From positions 43,496,323-43,560,322 of the forward strand of contig ML679970.1 in NCBI GenBank assembly GCA_007922225.1: a stretch of DNA of 64,000 nt, written 5' to 3'. How positions within the stretch are numbered: position 1 is the first letter of the stretch; the number at the start of each line of letters is the position of its first letter. Shown here piece by piece: positions 12,901-23,659 of the stretch. This DNA is from Emydura subglobosa. Its lineage: Eukaryota; Chordata; Testudines; Chelidae. The notes beneath the pieces are model-generated. The model made no database searches, was not told the DNA's origin, and was given only the letters and a program-made list of their open reading frames with translations. The translations under genes were made by a program, and so were the position numbers.

Positions 12901-15900
12901 ACAGCAAATCCCCCCTGCCATGCCGCAGAGGATGACACCATGGAAATTATGATTCTGTAGATTTTATTAATCAAATGACACCTCCCCTTACCTTTCTATC
13001 ACTAGCTTGCCCATGGAATGAGATTTTAGTATATCAAGCTTCCAGGCTACATTACCTGCCACCATGAGGTTTTGCACTGGGACTCCAGGGCCTAGGCCTA
13101 GGCTAGAGGTATTCATTAGCACAGTCACATAGGTATCCTCCAAGCTGCTGATTGTGGCAACAGCCGCCCTCAAGCATTGAAAGATTCAGGGCGCCCCCTA
13201 TGTCAGCTGTTGATCAACTGCGCACCAGCAACACAAGGGTCTCCAAGTTGTGTCACAAATGCCTTCCCTCATCAGGCTATGTCACCAGTGAAGAGCACGG
13301 TGCCGGACCCATCGCAGCAACTGCTACATCTGGGGCGGGTGGTTGTTCTTTGAGTGATGGTCCCTGTTGTATTCCACTGAGGGGTTACATGCCATGCACC
13401 TGGACCCAGAGCTTTTGAAAGGAATACTGTTTGGCAGTCTGCTCATGTACTCTGTGCCACTCATGGTCTCGCCCAAGATGATAAAGGGCCCTTTACTCTT
13501 CTTACGATGAGGGACCCACAGGATCAAAGGGGTTAAAGCAACAATCATCCTGATAGCCCCATTCTGTTCTCTTCATTTTTGGCTTCCGCTCCTCCTCTGC
13601 ATGTCAAAGCACCCTCCAATCATGCTTTGAACATTCCCAGAGCTGCTGAGCCAGCACAGTGACAGACTCAGAGACCCAACCCGCACACTCTTCACCTGAC
13701 GGCTTGGGTTTTGGATGGACATCTCCACTAGTGCAAGAATGCTCTCTGGCAGTGTGAGATGCCCTCTCAAGCAGCAAGGAGGAGTCCACAAGATGCTCGT
13801 ATCAAGCCAAGTGGATGCGTTTCACTTCCTGGGCTACCCGGTAGGGTCTTGCCCCTGAAACAGTGGGCATCCCACCACTCCTGAAATATTTCCTTTATCT
13901 GAAGGACTCAGGACTGGCTCTCAGTTCCATTAAGGTGCATGCAGCTGCCATTAGCACCTTTCATCCGCCAATGGATGGTCTTTCAATCTTAACTGTATGG
14001 TTCTGGGAGGTCCTCCTATGAAAATACCCTCCCATTCAATCTATCACCTCCCAATGGGACCTTAACCTAGTCGTCACATGAATGACCACCCACCTTTGAA
14101 CCTAAGGCCTCATGCTCACTATCTCTCCTTTCCATGAAAGCCGTCTTTCTTGTCGCCATTACATTGGTTAGGAGGGTTGGCAAATTGGGGGCCATGATGG
14201 TTAACCCCCCTTAACCATTTTCCATAAAGACAGGGTCTCTTTACGACTCGACCCCAAGTTCCTACCCAAGTTGTTTCGCAGTTTCACCTCAATCAACCAA
14301 TACATTTACCTATCTTCTTCCCCAAATCTTACAACTCAAACAAGGAAAGAAGGTTTCACTCGTTAGACGTTCAAAGGGCATTGGCTTTTTATCTTGAGTG
14401 AACAAAGCCCTTTTGGAAATCTCCCAGGCTTTTTGTTGCCATAACAGAGAGAATGAAAGGACAAGTCATTTCCACTCAGAAAATCTCTAAGTGGGTCTCA
14501 GGGTGCATTACCAGCTGCTATCTCTTATCGGGACAATCCCCACCTAAGAGGATTCGGGCCCATTCTATGAGAGTGCAAACATCAACCACAGCCGTGTTCC
14601 ACAATGTGCCCCTTGCAGCCATGTGGAGTTTGGTACGCACTTTTTCCACGCACTATGCTCTAGGGCATGATTCTGTGAAGGATGCTTTGTTCAGAGCAGC
14701 GGTCCTCCATTCCACAGTCTCCTCGCACCATCCTCCCACACAGGTAAATAATGCTTGGTAATCACCCTCAGTGGAGTACGATAGGGACCATCACTCAAAG
14801 AAGAAAACAAGGTTACTTACCTGTAACTGAAGGTTCTTCAAGACATGTGGTCCCTATGCATATTCCAAACCCACCCTCCTCCTCCTCTGCTGCAGAGTCA
14901 ACAGCTCTGCGGTAGAGAAGGAACGAGAGATGCTGGCAGCCCACCATGCCCTTTATTGCCTTGGACGAGACCACGAGGTGGTGCAGAGCACATGTGTGGA
15001 CCGTTGAACCGTACTGTTTCAAAAGCCCCAGGTGTATGGCACGTGCATGTAACCTTCAGTGAAATACAGATAGGGACCACACATCTTAAAGAACCAGTTA
15101 CAGGTAAGTAACAGCCTGCATGTTTCCCGAAGATGGTGGAATACTCCTCACTCCCTTCCCTATGGAGAGGAGTGCCTCTAGAGATCCCAGCACATGATGA
15201 TCTCTGTAGATACTAGTAGAAAGGCATGAGGAGCAACCTTCCTCTCTCATTTGTGCCAGGGATTGTGGACCAGGGTGGACAGAAATCATAATGTCAGTGT
15301 CCTCAAATCCAAGAGGGGTACAGAGCCTCTAAACCCAGCTTCTCCTTCACTGTGTCCAGAAATTGACCAAATACTCTGCAACTTTAGCATAGCTTGGCTG
15401 TCAGCTGAATCAGTTCTGCAGCCATTACAGAGAGGTCAAGGTGTGGATTTCCCCATCAAATAGACCAGTCTGCGTCTTGACTTCTGCCCCACACTGCCAT
15501 GCAGAGCTCCTCTGCCTGCCCCAAAGATAGCAGAGGAACAGAGAAGGTTCAGTTGCCCCAGATTGACTGATTGCCCAGGATCTGGTAGACTGATGTTCCT
15601 GTCCCAGGAAGATCCTATTTCCTATCCCTCGCTGTCCCAGGGCTGTCCCAGCACCCATCCCTCTCCAGGGCCCCTGGCAGGTTCTGCTTGAAGGCCTGGG
15701 GCTTGGAAGGTCCATATTAGCAGAGGAAGGAAAGTAACGGCAGAGTGGATGGCCCTAACTGTGCCTTTCAAGGTCATGTTTGCATCTCTTTTGAGGAAAC
15801 TAATAACAGCACCAGCATTCTCTTACTTTTTTCCCCTTCAGTACCTGACAGTTACAAGCTTAACTCCAGCCTAGTGAGATGTTTTACCAGGGAATTTCCT

Positions 15901-18900
15901 TAGCTTTTTAAAACCATGTACGAATGTGTGGAGCCAGGAATCCCAGTGGAGCCTGTGTGCTGTGGCGGGACTCTTTAGAACACTGATGGGAGAGACCATT
16001 GAGACAGGCAGGCAGGGCACTGCCAAGGGACAGGAGCTTGGGAGGGGAGAGAGCCCAGAGGGAGCAGGGATTTATAGCCTCTTAAATGAATCCTGAGATC
16101 TTGTGCTCCCTAGGTGCAGAATGTGAAGTTTGCATCACCCTACCTGATGGACTGTACATTGTAGTGAGAGGAAGTGCATGCACGGTAGACGCTGGGTGAC
16201 TGGCAAAACAAGGACTAGCCTTCAGCAAAGACAATAGGATGTGATCCACTCAGAAGAGTTTCATATCATTGTACAGTGCTAAACTGCTGGAATAGGCCTC
16301 TTGCTGAGCGGATGGGGTCCAGCAGAAATGGGGCCTCCCACAGAACTCAACAGATTAAAGGGGAATGAGTCGGGTCTGTGTATGGGAGTTACCAGCTGCC
16401 TTTGTGGGGCTGGGCAGGGACTTTTGGGCTCATTGTGCCTTTCTCCGTATTGGACAGGGATTTGGGGGTTGATCAGGGATGTGATTTTGCCTCCCTCTTG
16501 CACAAAAGGCTAAAAAAATGGTTGCAAAGATTTTTAATCTTTTTTATATTAATCAAGTTTAAAAGTGTGCGGGGCTAGAGATGGCAGCATTCTCCTCAAA
16601 CTATTCCAGCCACACAAGCTCCCTGCTTGCTTTCGCTCCTGCCCTTCTGTGTAAGAAGGATAAGCGTAACCTGACTTACAGACTAGTACAACATCTTAAC
16701 AATCATTAGAGTTGTCCAGAGAATTACTACAGAAGATGCTTTTGCATCTCTTATTTACACCAACGGCAACGTACTGCAAGAGAAGCTAAGCAAGAATTAG
16801 GTATAATTTAATTGTGTTTGTGTCCCATATTTAGATTCACCAAGACATAGGACTGACCAATCACGTGCCTTTATTGAAAAAATCCCTGGAGCAATTTGTA
16901 TACCGAGTAAAAGCCATGCTGGCCTTCAACCACTGCCAGGAAGCATTCTGGGTGGGCGTCCTCAAAAACAGGGATCTGCAGGTAAGGATCACAGTACTGC
17001 CAGTCCTGTGAAAAGGGGCCTTTTGTTTGCTTTGGATCTTGTCACAGTTCAGAGCAACTGCACCTGTATTCCATCTCCATGGTCCAGCCTGGGCACCCAC
17101 TCTCAGGCTTCCCACTCCCCAACCATCGCCTCTCTTGGCTGAAGACGAAGGTATTTCTTTACTGCCTGCCCAGGCCACATAGCCCTGTGCCTGCACTGTG
17201 AATTTCCCAGCAAGGCAGACTGGCTAAACACGCCTGCATTGCCCTCTCTTCAGAGGCTATAAATAACATGATTCCCACAGGGGGAAGGTACCACACAGTT
17301 CTTTCCATGCAAGTACATTTATTCTTAAGGAGAAAGCATTACAGAGAAAACATGTTAAAAACAATAAAAGAACCTACACACATGCTAACAAGTTTACCAG
17401 AGATCACCCCAACAAGTACTTTGGCAGGCGTCAATCCTTTAAATCCTACCAAGGGGTTTTTTTGTAGTCACAAATTCATAACAGCTGTTAGCTCAGAACA
17501 AACACCTTCATGAAAAGTTTAGTCCCTCCTTTATACAACCTGGGTCTTTGATCTGGAAAGGGGTGATGCATAGACAATAGGTCTCTCCTCAGGGCTTAGA
17601 TTCAAAAGGTTGGGTTTTTGCATAACTGGATGAGTTACATTTGCACCTTCCCCTAGAGATTTCCCGGGAAAACCCTCCTTAATTTTAAAAGTTCACATTG
17701 TTTCAAATAGTCCTTTGAAGCTCATAACTTCCCAAGGTTAGTTAGTGCTGTCTCCCCTAAAGACGTTACATACAATCCCACAATAATACATAACCCTTTG
17801 CATTTTTAATACAGTGAACTTCTAATTTAAACTTAATTCCATAAGGTTTGTCAGGAATTGCAGGAAATTGCCTTATCTGTCACAGGGACAACTTAACCTT
17901 CACTTTGAGACAAACTTGAAAAATTATCAAATTCCATTTTAAAAAGAGGTGAAAAGAACATGTAGGTTGCATGATTAATCTCTGGAAGGTCAGGAAATGC
18001 CAAAGATGGCATGCTCAAACAGCTTTCTCTGTGACCCTTGTGTGCATGCATCATTACCATACAGCCTTTAATGACTGGTGACCATCAACGATTTCATCTA
18101 GTGCACAGAGAATGAGGCAAAGATGAGACATTTACTGATGAACAATGACCGACTAGAACAGAAACAAAATATATGTGCCCACAATACAATTGCTATTGGC
18201 CAGCCAAAAACATCTTAAAATAATTGTTTGTATTATATGAAAGCATTATGCTGCTCTGAAAAGTGACTCTAAAAAACTTGGTGGTGGGGTTAGTGTCTCT
18301 TGACTCCAGATCAGATGTGCTCAGATTACAAAGAAAACAATGTTTTGTTTCATACTCTGCAGCCCTGCCAATTCAGCCTGGAAACTGTGACTCAGGGTAG
18401 GTCTTTTCATCTTGTATATCATCATCATCAGTAAACTGAAGTATACGTTTACTTTAGTCATCAAAGTCAGCAGATCTGCCTCTCATACAGTTGGCAGGTA
18501 GAAAAGAATCATTCTTCTATGGTCATTTTTCAAAGTAGAGCTGCACCTTAAATAAACTTAGAATTTAAATTTTAGTTTGTAATTTTAAATGTTTTCAATC
18601 AATAAAAAAATTATTTGTAAGTGTATTATATTAATATGTTTATCCTCATTGTTCAGTGAGCATGCCCCTGTTTCATTCACTGAAAACCCAATTAGTTTAT
18701 GTAGTCAGAGCCAGATGCTGATCTGAGTTGCACCAGGGTAAATCCAGAGTAATTCCAATAATGGCAGCATACAGAATTTGACCCCGAATGGGGCAGGAGT
18801 TCTGTAGGCCTCTGTGTCGTTCACTGTTTACTCCTTGGCTGTGCACTGAATGAGACAGCGGTCTTGCAGAACTGTAGTATGTGACCAAGTCATTCAGAGA

Positions 18901-20547
18901 CAGTGATGTAATAACTCCAAAACAGAAGGGGCAGAGCTACGGTTGTATGGGCAGCCTTAACCTTTTGGTATTTCCTGACTTCTGAGTGCTTCACTGTGTA
19001 ATGTTAATGTTCTCCTGCCATTGCTTTTTGTATTGATTTGTCACAAGTCAGTGACAGAAAGACACTACTCTCACCAGCCATTCCCCTTGCAACTGGTCTC
19101 CACCAACAGTAGTTTAAATAGAAAGAACTCAGAGCCATGTGGAGCCCTATTGAGTTTCAGAAATGGGATTTACTCTTGATTTAACTATCTGCACTACAAG
19201 CATGCTTGTTCAGAGACAGATCAGCAGGTGTCTGTGCATTGTTAGTGGAGTTGATGCTGTATATTTTTGCACTAATTCTTTAAGTTGAGAGAGCATTCAT
19301 TTTTACTGATTTTCCCTTGGATGCAATTCAGAGGTCTTTGTGCATCACATCACTGGTGTTCCGAAGGCTCACATGGGTTATAATTGGTGCACAGGCTTGT
19401 GTGGGGCCTTCTGCACCGAGGAAGGCTGGCCAGAGACATAAGCGAATGGAATTATTATTTTTTGTAATATTTGATATTTAGGGGCCATGGCTGCCCCTTT
19501 GCTTTTCCCTTCTTTCTGATGGCTGGTGTGTCGACTTGCAAAAAGGACAAAGGCCAGTTGAGGGCCCCAAAACTGCCAGAACTCACTTCACAGTTTTTAG
19601 AAATAGAGAGACCAAGGCTGGCCATTTTCTTTCCCCACCCCCACTGCTGTGAAGCAGGACATGCGGGGAGGGGAGCAACTTAGCTCTGTATAGAAATCTT
19701 GTTTGCAACCAAACGCAGTGCATTTCTGTTCTAGCAGGGATCACTATTGCTCCTCCGGGCATGAATTTGCTTTATGAAGTGTGTATCACATCTACTTTAG
19801 GGAGAAGAGATCCTGTCTCAGCATTCTGAAGAGAGTGACCCAGACGAGGGAGTTTCCCTGCTCCCCAGAGAAGATCCTGCTGAGGTATTTCTGAATAGGG
19901 CAGCAGTACCTATTGCTTTTAGGGTTCATGAGCATGCTGGGTGGTATTTCAGTTCTGTCGAACTTGCAAGGCTCTCTCTGTCTGCTCTCTCTGCAGGGCA
20001 GTAGCAGAGACCATCTCTCTCACTTGCTTGGCTATGGCTATGTATACTCCATGACAGTGCTTTCTCCTCACCGTATTAGAGTCCTGCTGCCTACTGAAAA
20101 AAATCTGTCTTAAAANNNNNNNNNNGAGCTGGGCAGAGGCTAGGCTGAGGGTTACATCCTAGAATGGAGTTAAGCTAAAGAAAGTCCAGATGAACCAAAA
20201 CTGGGACCCCAAATCAACTTGCCTATTTCCCTGTCTGGCTACTGGGAGGTGAAGAGACTCCAGCTCCTTCTTGTGTCTATTGGCTTGGGGAGAAGCCCTC
20301 TGCCTGTTGGGATGGGCATTGAGAACCAGACTGGTGTTCTCTGGGCAGTCATTGAAGCGGGAACTACCTTATTAGGTCACATTCTGTATGGAAGTATGGG
20401 AGCAATCCTGACCTTACAGCACCTCCAAGGTTACATCCAGTCCTTGGTTCTGTAAATATTTCTTCTTTTTTCCAGGAGGAAGGTGACATTTCAGAGAGCG
20501 AGGGTGGATCTGAGCACAATGATGATGATGAAGAGAGCTCTGAGTAG
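6901..20547 (+). CDS. FANCD2: FANCD2, C-terminal six coding exons (gene runs in from the left)
   Basis: FANCD2 is the nuclear scaffold protein that is monoubiquitinated together with FANCI by the Fanconi anaemia core complex and clamps DNA at interstrand crosslinks and stalled forks. Six exons (6901-6939, 7709-7783, 9853-9927, 16835-16981, 19801-19884, 20476-20547) are all phase 0 with AG/GT borders. They join to [69 protein letters not shown] and an acidic end. From knowledge of the family, this follows the vertebrate FANCD2 C-terminus exon by exon, ending in a serine- and acid-rich tail. The ubiquitin-acceptor lysine lies upstream of the window. The tail after NRDLQ is 51 residues and diverged, as is usual for this disordered segment. 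The large introns hold CR1, DIRS-like and LTR-like repeats. BRK1 follows on the same strand. Confidence 0.93.
7709..7783 (+). CDS. FANCD2: FANCD2 exon (25 codons)
   Basis: Acceptor CATTCACAG, then [19 protein letters not shown] through SFKKHK, then donor GTAAGA. The exon is 75 bases and phase 0. A degenerate LINE in the opposite direction begins within about ten to twenty bases of the donor. Confidence 0.92.
7795..8260 (-). mobile_element. LINE reverse-transcriptase tail fragment, inverted
   Basis: Minus-strand frames read [17 protein letters not shown] (about 7870-7905) and, further left on the minus-strand product, LQCCSALY and SFHWLPISL. These are the VTSRLDYCN and LHWLPV motifs common at the end of the reverse transcriptase of CR1, L2 and Rex-type LINEs. 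The frames are broken by indels. It sits in the FANCD2 intron immediately after exon 7709-7783. Confidence 0.6.
8270..9840. other. FANCD2 intron, no gene recognised
   Basis: Mixed-composition intronic sequence with short random open frames. I see no conserved exon or RNA gene. Part of 8740-9180 looks repeat-derived, but I cannot classify it. Confidence 0.35.
9853..9927 (+). CDS. FANCD2: FANCD2 exon (25 codons)
   Basis: Acceptor TTTATTGTAG, then [19 protein letters not shown] and MCGHSK, then donor GTAAGG. The exon is 75 bases and phase 0. The HxxCGHSK end is a conserved FANCD2 motif. Confidence 0.92.
10654..12300 (-). pseudogene. Decayed ORF of a repeated, unnamed gene family with a cysteine-rich tail
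   Basis: On the minus strand a single protein can be followed through several frameshifts. [21 protein letters not shown] segment (about 12190-12280) looks like a Cys/His motif. It is followed by a middle part with [16 protein letters not shown] (about 11600), then [20 protein letters not shown] (about 11350-11410), and a C-terminal part ending [16 protein letters not shown], an aspartate run, and a stop at 10654-10656. I recall similar DN.D..EDT..GK.T.H text from many multi-copy uncharacterised vertebrate and cnidarian proteins, which suggests a mobile-element passenger gene. That link is from memory and not verified. Both the strand and the end are well supported by the frame continuity. 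Function is unknown. Confidence 0.5.
12310..13160. other. FANCD2 intron, AT-rich, nothing recognised
   Basis: No conserved reading frame, splice-bounded exon or RNA gene was seen between the decayed ORF and the DIRS-like segment. Confidence 0.35.
13380..14800 (+). mobile_element. DIRS-like retroelement, degenerate tyrosine-recombinase region
   Basis: Plus-strand frames, joined across indels, read like the distal pol and tyrosine recombinase of vertebrate DIRS-1-type elements. They include [15 protein letters not shown] with LLSQHSDRL (about 13575-13660), then [20 protein letters not shown] and [11 protein letters not shown] (about 14096-14190), then [17 protein letters not shown] text, and finally [20 protein letters not shown] and RAHSMR (about 14470-14570). 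RAHS.R matches the HxxR box of tyrosine recombinases. Many stops show it is dead. The paired inverted repeats that follow (14812-15112) support a DIRS assignment. Confidence 0.65.
14812..15112. repeat. Inverted terminal repeats next to the DIRS-like segment
   Basis: The left arm 14812-14857 (GTTACTTACCTGTAACTGAA ... GGTCCCTAT) and the right arm 15070-15112 are reverse complements over about 43 bases, with a 3-base indel and a few mismatches. A partial third copy (ATAGGGACCATCACTCAAAG) lies at 14781-14800. A related end is found at about 44955-45020. Long inverted ends beside a tyrosine recombinase fit DIRS-type termini; a stand-alone palindromic MITE is the alternative. Confidence 0.7.
15120..16830. 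other. FANCD2 intron, no feature recognised
   Basis: No exon or clear repeat family was seen. Short frames in both strands lack domains. Confidence 0.35.
16835..16981 (+). CDS. FANCD2: FANCD2 exon (49 codons)
   Basis: Acceptor CCATATTTAG, then [19 protein letters not shown], a middle with [19 protein letters not shown], and GVLKNRDLQ. Donor is GTAAGG. The exon is 147 bases and phase 0. The VPLLKK and KNRDLQ blocks are strongly conserved in vertebrate FANCD2. Confidence 0.94.
17037..17900. repeat. LTR-like interspersed repeat, copy 2 (uninterrupted)
   Basis: This is the same family as 1-322/1317-1440, here without the nested insertion, and it lies just after the previous exon. It contains GAGGCTATAAA (about 17250), ACATTTATTCTTAAGG and CATTACAGAGAAAACATG. 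The right edge is uncertain. Confidence 0.55.
17900..19790. other. FANCD2 intron, no feature recognised
   Basis: AT-rich intronic sequence. Nothing coding was seen. Confidence 0.35.
19801..19884 (+). CDS. FANCD2: FANCD2 exon (28 codons), start of the acidic tail
   Basis: Acceptor CTACTTTAG, then [20 protein letters not shown] and LPREDPAE, then donor GTATTT. The exon is 84 bases and phase 0. The GEEI.SQ.S.ES start matches the known FANCD2 tail; the rest is diverged and acidic. Confidence 0.9.
20116..20125. other. Assembly gap (10 N)
   Basis: Ten N bases in the last FANCD2 intron. A run this short is usually a placeholder of unknown true size. Confidence 0.98.
20476..20547 (+). CDS. FANCD2: FANCD2 last coding exon and stop
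   Basis: Acceptor TTTTTTCCAG, then [20 protein letters not shown] and SSE, then TAG at 20545-20547. The Ser/Asp/Glu end is the usual character of the FANCD2 C-terminus. Confidence 0.9.
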   Translation, partial: EEGDISESEGGSEHNDDDEESSE

Positions 20548-21214
20548 ACCTGGCAGCCTCCCAGCATGCTGTTAGCTCACCCTGGCATAGATATTTGGTA
20601 TTATCCAAAACAATCAGCACCCGCCACAGCTGAATAGACTTTGGATTGGAGGCTGCATGCCTGTAATGAGGTGTACATACTGTGCAGTAATATAGAAGGC
20701 TCACATGAAGCCAGGTTTTTATAGATAGGATTTAGTCCCCATTTAGTGTTGGTTGTGCAGGCTCTAGCTATTGAGAGTTTTTCACTAGACATCTTGAAAG
20801 TCAGACCTAGAAGCATTTTTATTGGTTCTTGCCTCCACATCCTCCCCAACAAACTTTTCTGTATGAATTCCTTTCCTTCTCTGCTGCTCCAGGGAGTGGA
20901 TTTAAAGGTGAAACTGTGGCTTTCGGTCTAGAAATGCACTGAGAGTTTGGATTAATTGCCAAAGGGAGAGAACTGATACTTACAGTGTCTGCATTGTTCT
21001 CGAAGGTTATCAATTAATTATTTGCACAGAACCCACCTTCCCTCAGCAGTCCAGTAGTTCAGGCCCCAAGTAAGAATGACGTGGGTGGATTGGCCCTTTA
21101 GGGGGATAGAAGAATCAATGGGAGAGCAACCCCAATACCCTCCTTAGTGACAACATAAAGTGCAAATGTTGAGGGAAAGGCCTGATTCCAAATCTCTTGT
21201 TCACCCACGTGTTG

Positions 21215-21220
21215 AATAAA
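21215..21220 (+). terminator. FANCD2: Polyadenylation signal, FANCD2
   Basis: AATAAA lies 668 bases after the stop, and a G/T-containing stretch follows within 20 bases. It is the first canonical signal in the 3' UTR and lies before the BRK1 CpG island. Confidence 0.6.
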
Positions 21221-21830
21221 GCGAAGTTCCTGTCCTGGACACAGGTGCAACCAGTAACTAGCAGCCTGTTGCATTGGAGGGGTGGCATAAAGCTCTCCGG
21301 CGGTGTGGGGGGTGGTAGTGATGGTTACAGGGGGATAGAGGGGGTGGTACAGCAGGTGGGGCAGTGCTGGATCTAGGCGGTGTGAGGGTGGGAAGCAGAG
21401 CCCGGCGGGGTGAGGTAGTAGTGGCTATAGGGGATGGGGCTCAGGGGCTATTGCAGGGGCTGTGGGGGTAGCGATGGCTATGAGGAGGTTGGAGGGTGGC
21501 CGCTGGAGGGTAGCAATGGCCATAGCGGTGGTGGGGGGCGGTCCCTAGGGGCGCTGTGGGAGGCTGTCCCTAGGGCGGTGGCTACAGAGGGGGGCGGGGC
21601 CGGCCCAGCGCAGGAAGGAGGCGGGTCTCCCTGGTGTGGGCGGGGCCGGGCTCGGGTGGCGCTCCAAGGGGAGCCAAAGGCGCTGGGCGGCCGGGGGCGG
21701 GGCTTCGTCTTCGGCCGGAAGCGGCGGCGAGTGGACCAGACGTCCACTTGCGCTCTGAGCCCCGCGCGTGCGCAGTGTCCGTGGCTCGGGCTGTGTGTGC
21801 GCAGGCGCGGACCGCGGGGTCGCTGGGGCC

Positions 21831-21948
21831 ATGTCGGCACAGGAGGACCCGGTGCAGCGCGAGATCCACCAGGACTGGGCCAACCGCGAGTACATCGAGG
21901 TGATCACCAGCTCCATCAAGAAGATCGCGGACTTCCTCAACTCCTTCG
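21831..21948 (+). CDS. BRK1: BRK1 exon 1
   Basis: The start codon is in the context GGGGCCATGT. The exon has 39 codons plus one base, ending FLNSF then G before GTGCGT. Confidence 0.95.
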
Positions 21949-22975
21949 GTGCGTGCGGGCCCGGCCCGGCCCTTCCCTCCCCCCCCCCTGGCTGTGTCCG
22001 GTCCTGTCCTGTCCTGTCCTGTCCTGACCGCCCCACTCCCCTCCGGCTGTGCCCGGCCCGGTCCGGCCATCATTCCCCCCCCCCCGGCTATTCCTGGCCC
22101 GGTTCCGCCCCGCCGCCCCTTCTCCCCCCGCCCGGCTCCGCACTTCCCGGCCGGCTCCGGCCCGGCTGCGCCCTCACATCCCCCGGCCCGGCCCGGCCCG
22201 GCTCCCCCAGCTTTCCCCGTCCCGGCCGGGTCCCGGCCGTGGCGCTCCGTGCGGCGGGGCCGTGCCTGTGGCGGGCGGTGACGCGGGGCCGAGCCCGGCC
22301 GAGCCCTGACGCCCCTTCTCCCGCAGACATGTCCTGCCGCTCCCGCCTCGCCACCCTCAACGAGAAGCTGACGGCGCTGGAGCGACGGATCGAGTACATC
22401 GAGGCCAGGGTGAGGGGCACCGGGGCAGGCCGGGCGGGGGGGGGTCCGCCCTGCCGGCAGCTGGGCGCAAGGGCGCAGCGACCAGCCCAGGGACGGCTCG
22501 GCCGGGCCCTGCTGTGCTCCGGCTCCGGTGGGTCTTGCCCCGCCGTACATCCCCCCCGGCCGCACCGCGCCGGCCGCTCTGGGCTTCAAACGCGGGGGGG
22601 GTTGGCCGCTCTCCCACATGCAGCCCCGCTGCGGCAGTTGTCACCCTGGGGTGGCGGCACAGCCCCAGGTGCCCGCTCCCGCTCAGCAGCTCCTGCCCTC
22701 GGCCAGCGTCTGTGGGCGTCCCAGCAGCACCCCGCTGGGGCACGTGTGGAGCATTGGCTGGTTTTGGGCCGCGGGGCTAGAGAGACAGCGGAGATCCTGG
22801 TGAATCGGTGCCATGGCCTGGGGAGGGCTCCTGCCCCTCCCAGCCTGGCCCTGAAGGGTGACTTTTACCCAGCTCCCCCTTCCCTCAGTGGGCAGAATGG
22901 CCAGCCTGGGGCTGCCCTCGCTGAGCAGGCTGTGCTCTCCTTTGGCAGGTAACCAAGGGCGAAACTCTGACATAG
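21831..22975 (+). CDS. BRK1: BRK1 (BRICK1/HSPC300), complete, three exons
   Basis: BRK1 is the smallest subunit of the WAVE regulatory complex, which drives Arp2/3-dependent actin branching at the cell edge. It forms a trimeric coiled coil with WAVE and ABI. Exons 21831-21948, 22327-22409 and 22949-22975 have GT/AG borders and join to 75 codons plus a stop, the known BRK1 length. The start is MSAQEDPVQREIHQDWANRE, followed by YIEVITSSIKKIADFLN; exon 2 reads DMSCRSRLATLNEKLTALER and RIEYIEAR; exon 3 gives VTKGETLT. Heptads of I/L/F run through most of the chain. The protein is nearly invariant in animals, so the assignment is secure. It sits about 1.3 kb after the FANCD2 stop, as in mammals. 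Confidence 0.97.
22327..22409 (+). CDS. BRK1: BRK1 exon 2
   Basis: Acceptor CTCCCGCAG, then completion of a D codon and MSCRSRLATLNEKLTALER, ending EAR before GTGAGG. The exon is 83 bases. Confidence 0.95.
22949..22975 (+). CDS. BRK1: BRK1 exon 3 and stop
   Basis: Acceptor CTTTGGCAG, then VTKGETLT and TAG. This short last coding exon is conserved in BRK1 genes. Confidence 0.93.
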   Translation, partial: VTKGETLT

Positions 22976-23629
22976 CTGCAGTGGCTGGTGGGGAGTTGAC
23001 CTGGAGAAGATCCTGCAGCTGGGCCAGAGCTGACTGTCAAGCCTCTGATTTCTTCATTACTTCCTACTGCTGACGGGACTTCTTGTGTCTGCCTCCTGGG
23101 ACGCAGTATCCCCTGCCTTCAGTGCATGGCTCCGGGCGACTCCAGAGGAAATTGATCAAATGAAAATGAGCATGTTGAATTCGGTGATTTTATATGGACA
23201 GATTCATGCAACTGTGTAATACCCCCTGAGCTCCTGAATCTCTCTTTAATTCCCAGCTGTGTGTGTAGAACTTCTACCCTTTGCAGCTGCAGAGTCTCTC
23301 TAACCGAAGGACACTTTCTGGGAAGAAAGCTTCTCTTGGAAGCTGACCAGCTGAGGAAGTGGGTGTCCCTGTTGTTTGTGGGCCTCTCCATGGGTGGTTT
23401 CAGTTCCTTTAGTAAACACTGCAACTAATATCTCTTAGGAGCAGAATGTCAAGTATATCCATCCTTCCAGTCCGCGAGCAGAGCAGTAGATGTGCAGTGT
23501 GTGTTTGGGGGGAGGCAGGGGAATAGGTAAAGTGCCACAATACCCTCTGGGTAGGGTGGGTTTCAGAGTTTTCTATGTCTTTTGTATTCTGTAGTGTCAC
23601 ATGGAGGGTGTCTTCCATTTGTATTTCAC

Positions 23630-23635
23630 AATAAA
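23630..23635 (+). terminator. BRK1: Polyadenylation signal, BRK1
   Basis: AATAAA lies about 650 bases after the BRK1 stop and is followed by a T/G-rich stretch (TGTCTTTGTTGCTGGGATG at about 23680). Confidence 0.6.
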
Positions 23636-23659
23636 CCGCCTCTGCTGATTGGATCGGAG

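Larger units (their letters stand above)
21370..22800 (+). promoter_or_regulatory. BRK1: CpG island and promoter of BRK1
   Basis: A strongly GC- and CpG-rich stretch surrounds the first two BRK1 exons, with GGGGCGGGGC and GGGCGGGGCC boxes at about 21590-21710 and no TATA box. It fits a housekeeping promoter starting between about 21700 and 21830. Long open frames on both strands here reflect GC content. Confidence 0.75.

Noticed and set aside
21434..22952. Open frames of up to about 390 codons on both strands around BRK1
   Set aside because: They lie in the CpG island, are rich in Pro, Arg, Gly and Ala, and ignore the BRK1 splice sites. They are compositional.
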